Positions 63,863-64,000 of a stretch of 64,000 bases of DNA are shown one piece after another. A model generated the notes under the pieces. It ran no database searches. It worked only from the letters and a program-made list of their open reading frames with translations, and was not told the DNA's origin. The position numbers and the translations under genes were made by a program. The stretch is from Dechloromonas aromatica (nom. nud.) (GTDB lineage: Bacteria; Pseudomonadota; Gammaproteobacteria; Burkholderiales; Rhodocyclaceae). Location of the stretch: NCBI GenBank assembly GCA_017848965.1, contig JAFIHA010000040.1, forward strand, positions 18,560-82,559. The letters are read 5' to 3'. The first letter of the stretch is position 1. The number at the start of each line of letters is the position of its first letter.

Positions 63863-64000
63863 GGGGCTGTTCACATTTGCGGAATTGTGTTTACATCCTG
63901 TCTTTTGGATACAAGACATGGATCGCCGAATGCTCACCGATGACCAGTGGTCACGCATAGCGGATTTTCTGCCTGGGAAGTCCACAGACAGAGGACGCAC
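63863..64000 (+). mobile_element. Left end of an IS5-family insertion sequence (truncated by window)
   Basis: A GGGGCTGTTCACATTT-like terminus begins about 63863, directly after CTAG, and leads into a transposase start 55 bp later. The right end is outside the window, so the inverted repeat cannot be checked. Confidence 0.65.
63918..64000 (+). CDS. IS5-family transposase, N-terminal fragment
   Basis: 27 residues present (MDRRMLTDDQWSRIADFLPG), typical of the helix-turn-helix start of IS5/IS427-group transposases (LTDxQWxRIxxxLPG). It runs off the window. Confidence 0.82.
   Translation, partial: MDRRMLTDDQWSRIADFLPGKSTDRGR

Overview
The window is a GC-rich stretch of a Gram-negative chromosome, most likely a betaproteobacterium of the Rhodocyclales type. 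This rests on gene content and order: a full System I cytochrome c maturation operon, a zapB-zapA-6S RNA block, a malonate decarboxylase cluster with a TRAP transporter, and an early-cobalt-insertion cobalamin pathway. No 16S rRNA or tRNA gene lies in the window, so the placement is inference.

Regions, left to right. (1) 1-1.9 kb: a truncated oxyR diverges from a di-haem cytochrome c peroxidase. The space between them holds an OxyR-type site and a perfect FNR box. (2) 1.9-8.6 kb: ccmABCDEFGHI in one tightly overlapping operon. (3) 8.6-16.5 kb: the propionyl-CoA to succinyl-CoA route on the minus strand (mutase, MeaB, PccB, PccA) beside a divergent GntR regulator. The pccA frame contains an in-frame TAG. 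(4) 16.5-26.9 kb: a minus-strand operon encoding YjfI, a YjfJ-type PspA, a small RHH-like protein, a YqiJ-like membrane protein, a YqiK-like flotillin, a 1763-residue AAA ATPase and a phospholipase-D-like protein. It starts at a promoter overlapped by a 13+2+13 bp perfect inverted repeat. It is the most interesting candidate system here. (5) 27-30 kb: actP with its DUF485 partner, divergent from an enoyl-CoA hydratase gene across two palindromes. (6) 30-41.5 kb: malonate decarboxylase (mdcACDEGBH) led by a TRAP transporter, with a divergent GntR regulator, and flanked by two TauE/SafE permease genes. (7) 41.5-42.8 kb: an EVE-domain gene, 6S RNA, zapA and a zapB-like gene. (8) 42.9-62.5 kb: two convergent cobalamin regulons, each behind its own cobalamin riboswitch. 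btuBCD-cobO-cobB runs rightward. cbiMNQO-cobM-cbiX-cobH-(nuclease-like gene)-cbiD-cobL-cobI-cbiG-cobE-cobJ-ferredoxin-cobA runs leftward. (9) 62.5-64 kb: an AT-richer end with an unknown gene, a lipoprotein gene and the left end of an IS5-like element.

The parts connect metabolically. CcmA-I attaches the haems of the peroxidase. B12 uptake and synthesis supply the cofactor of methylmalonyl-CoA mutase. Malonate taken up by the TRAP system is decarboxylated to acetate, and ActP is an acetate permease.

Positions and motifs were read directly from the sequence. Family names come from recognisable motifs and gene order without any database search.
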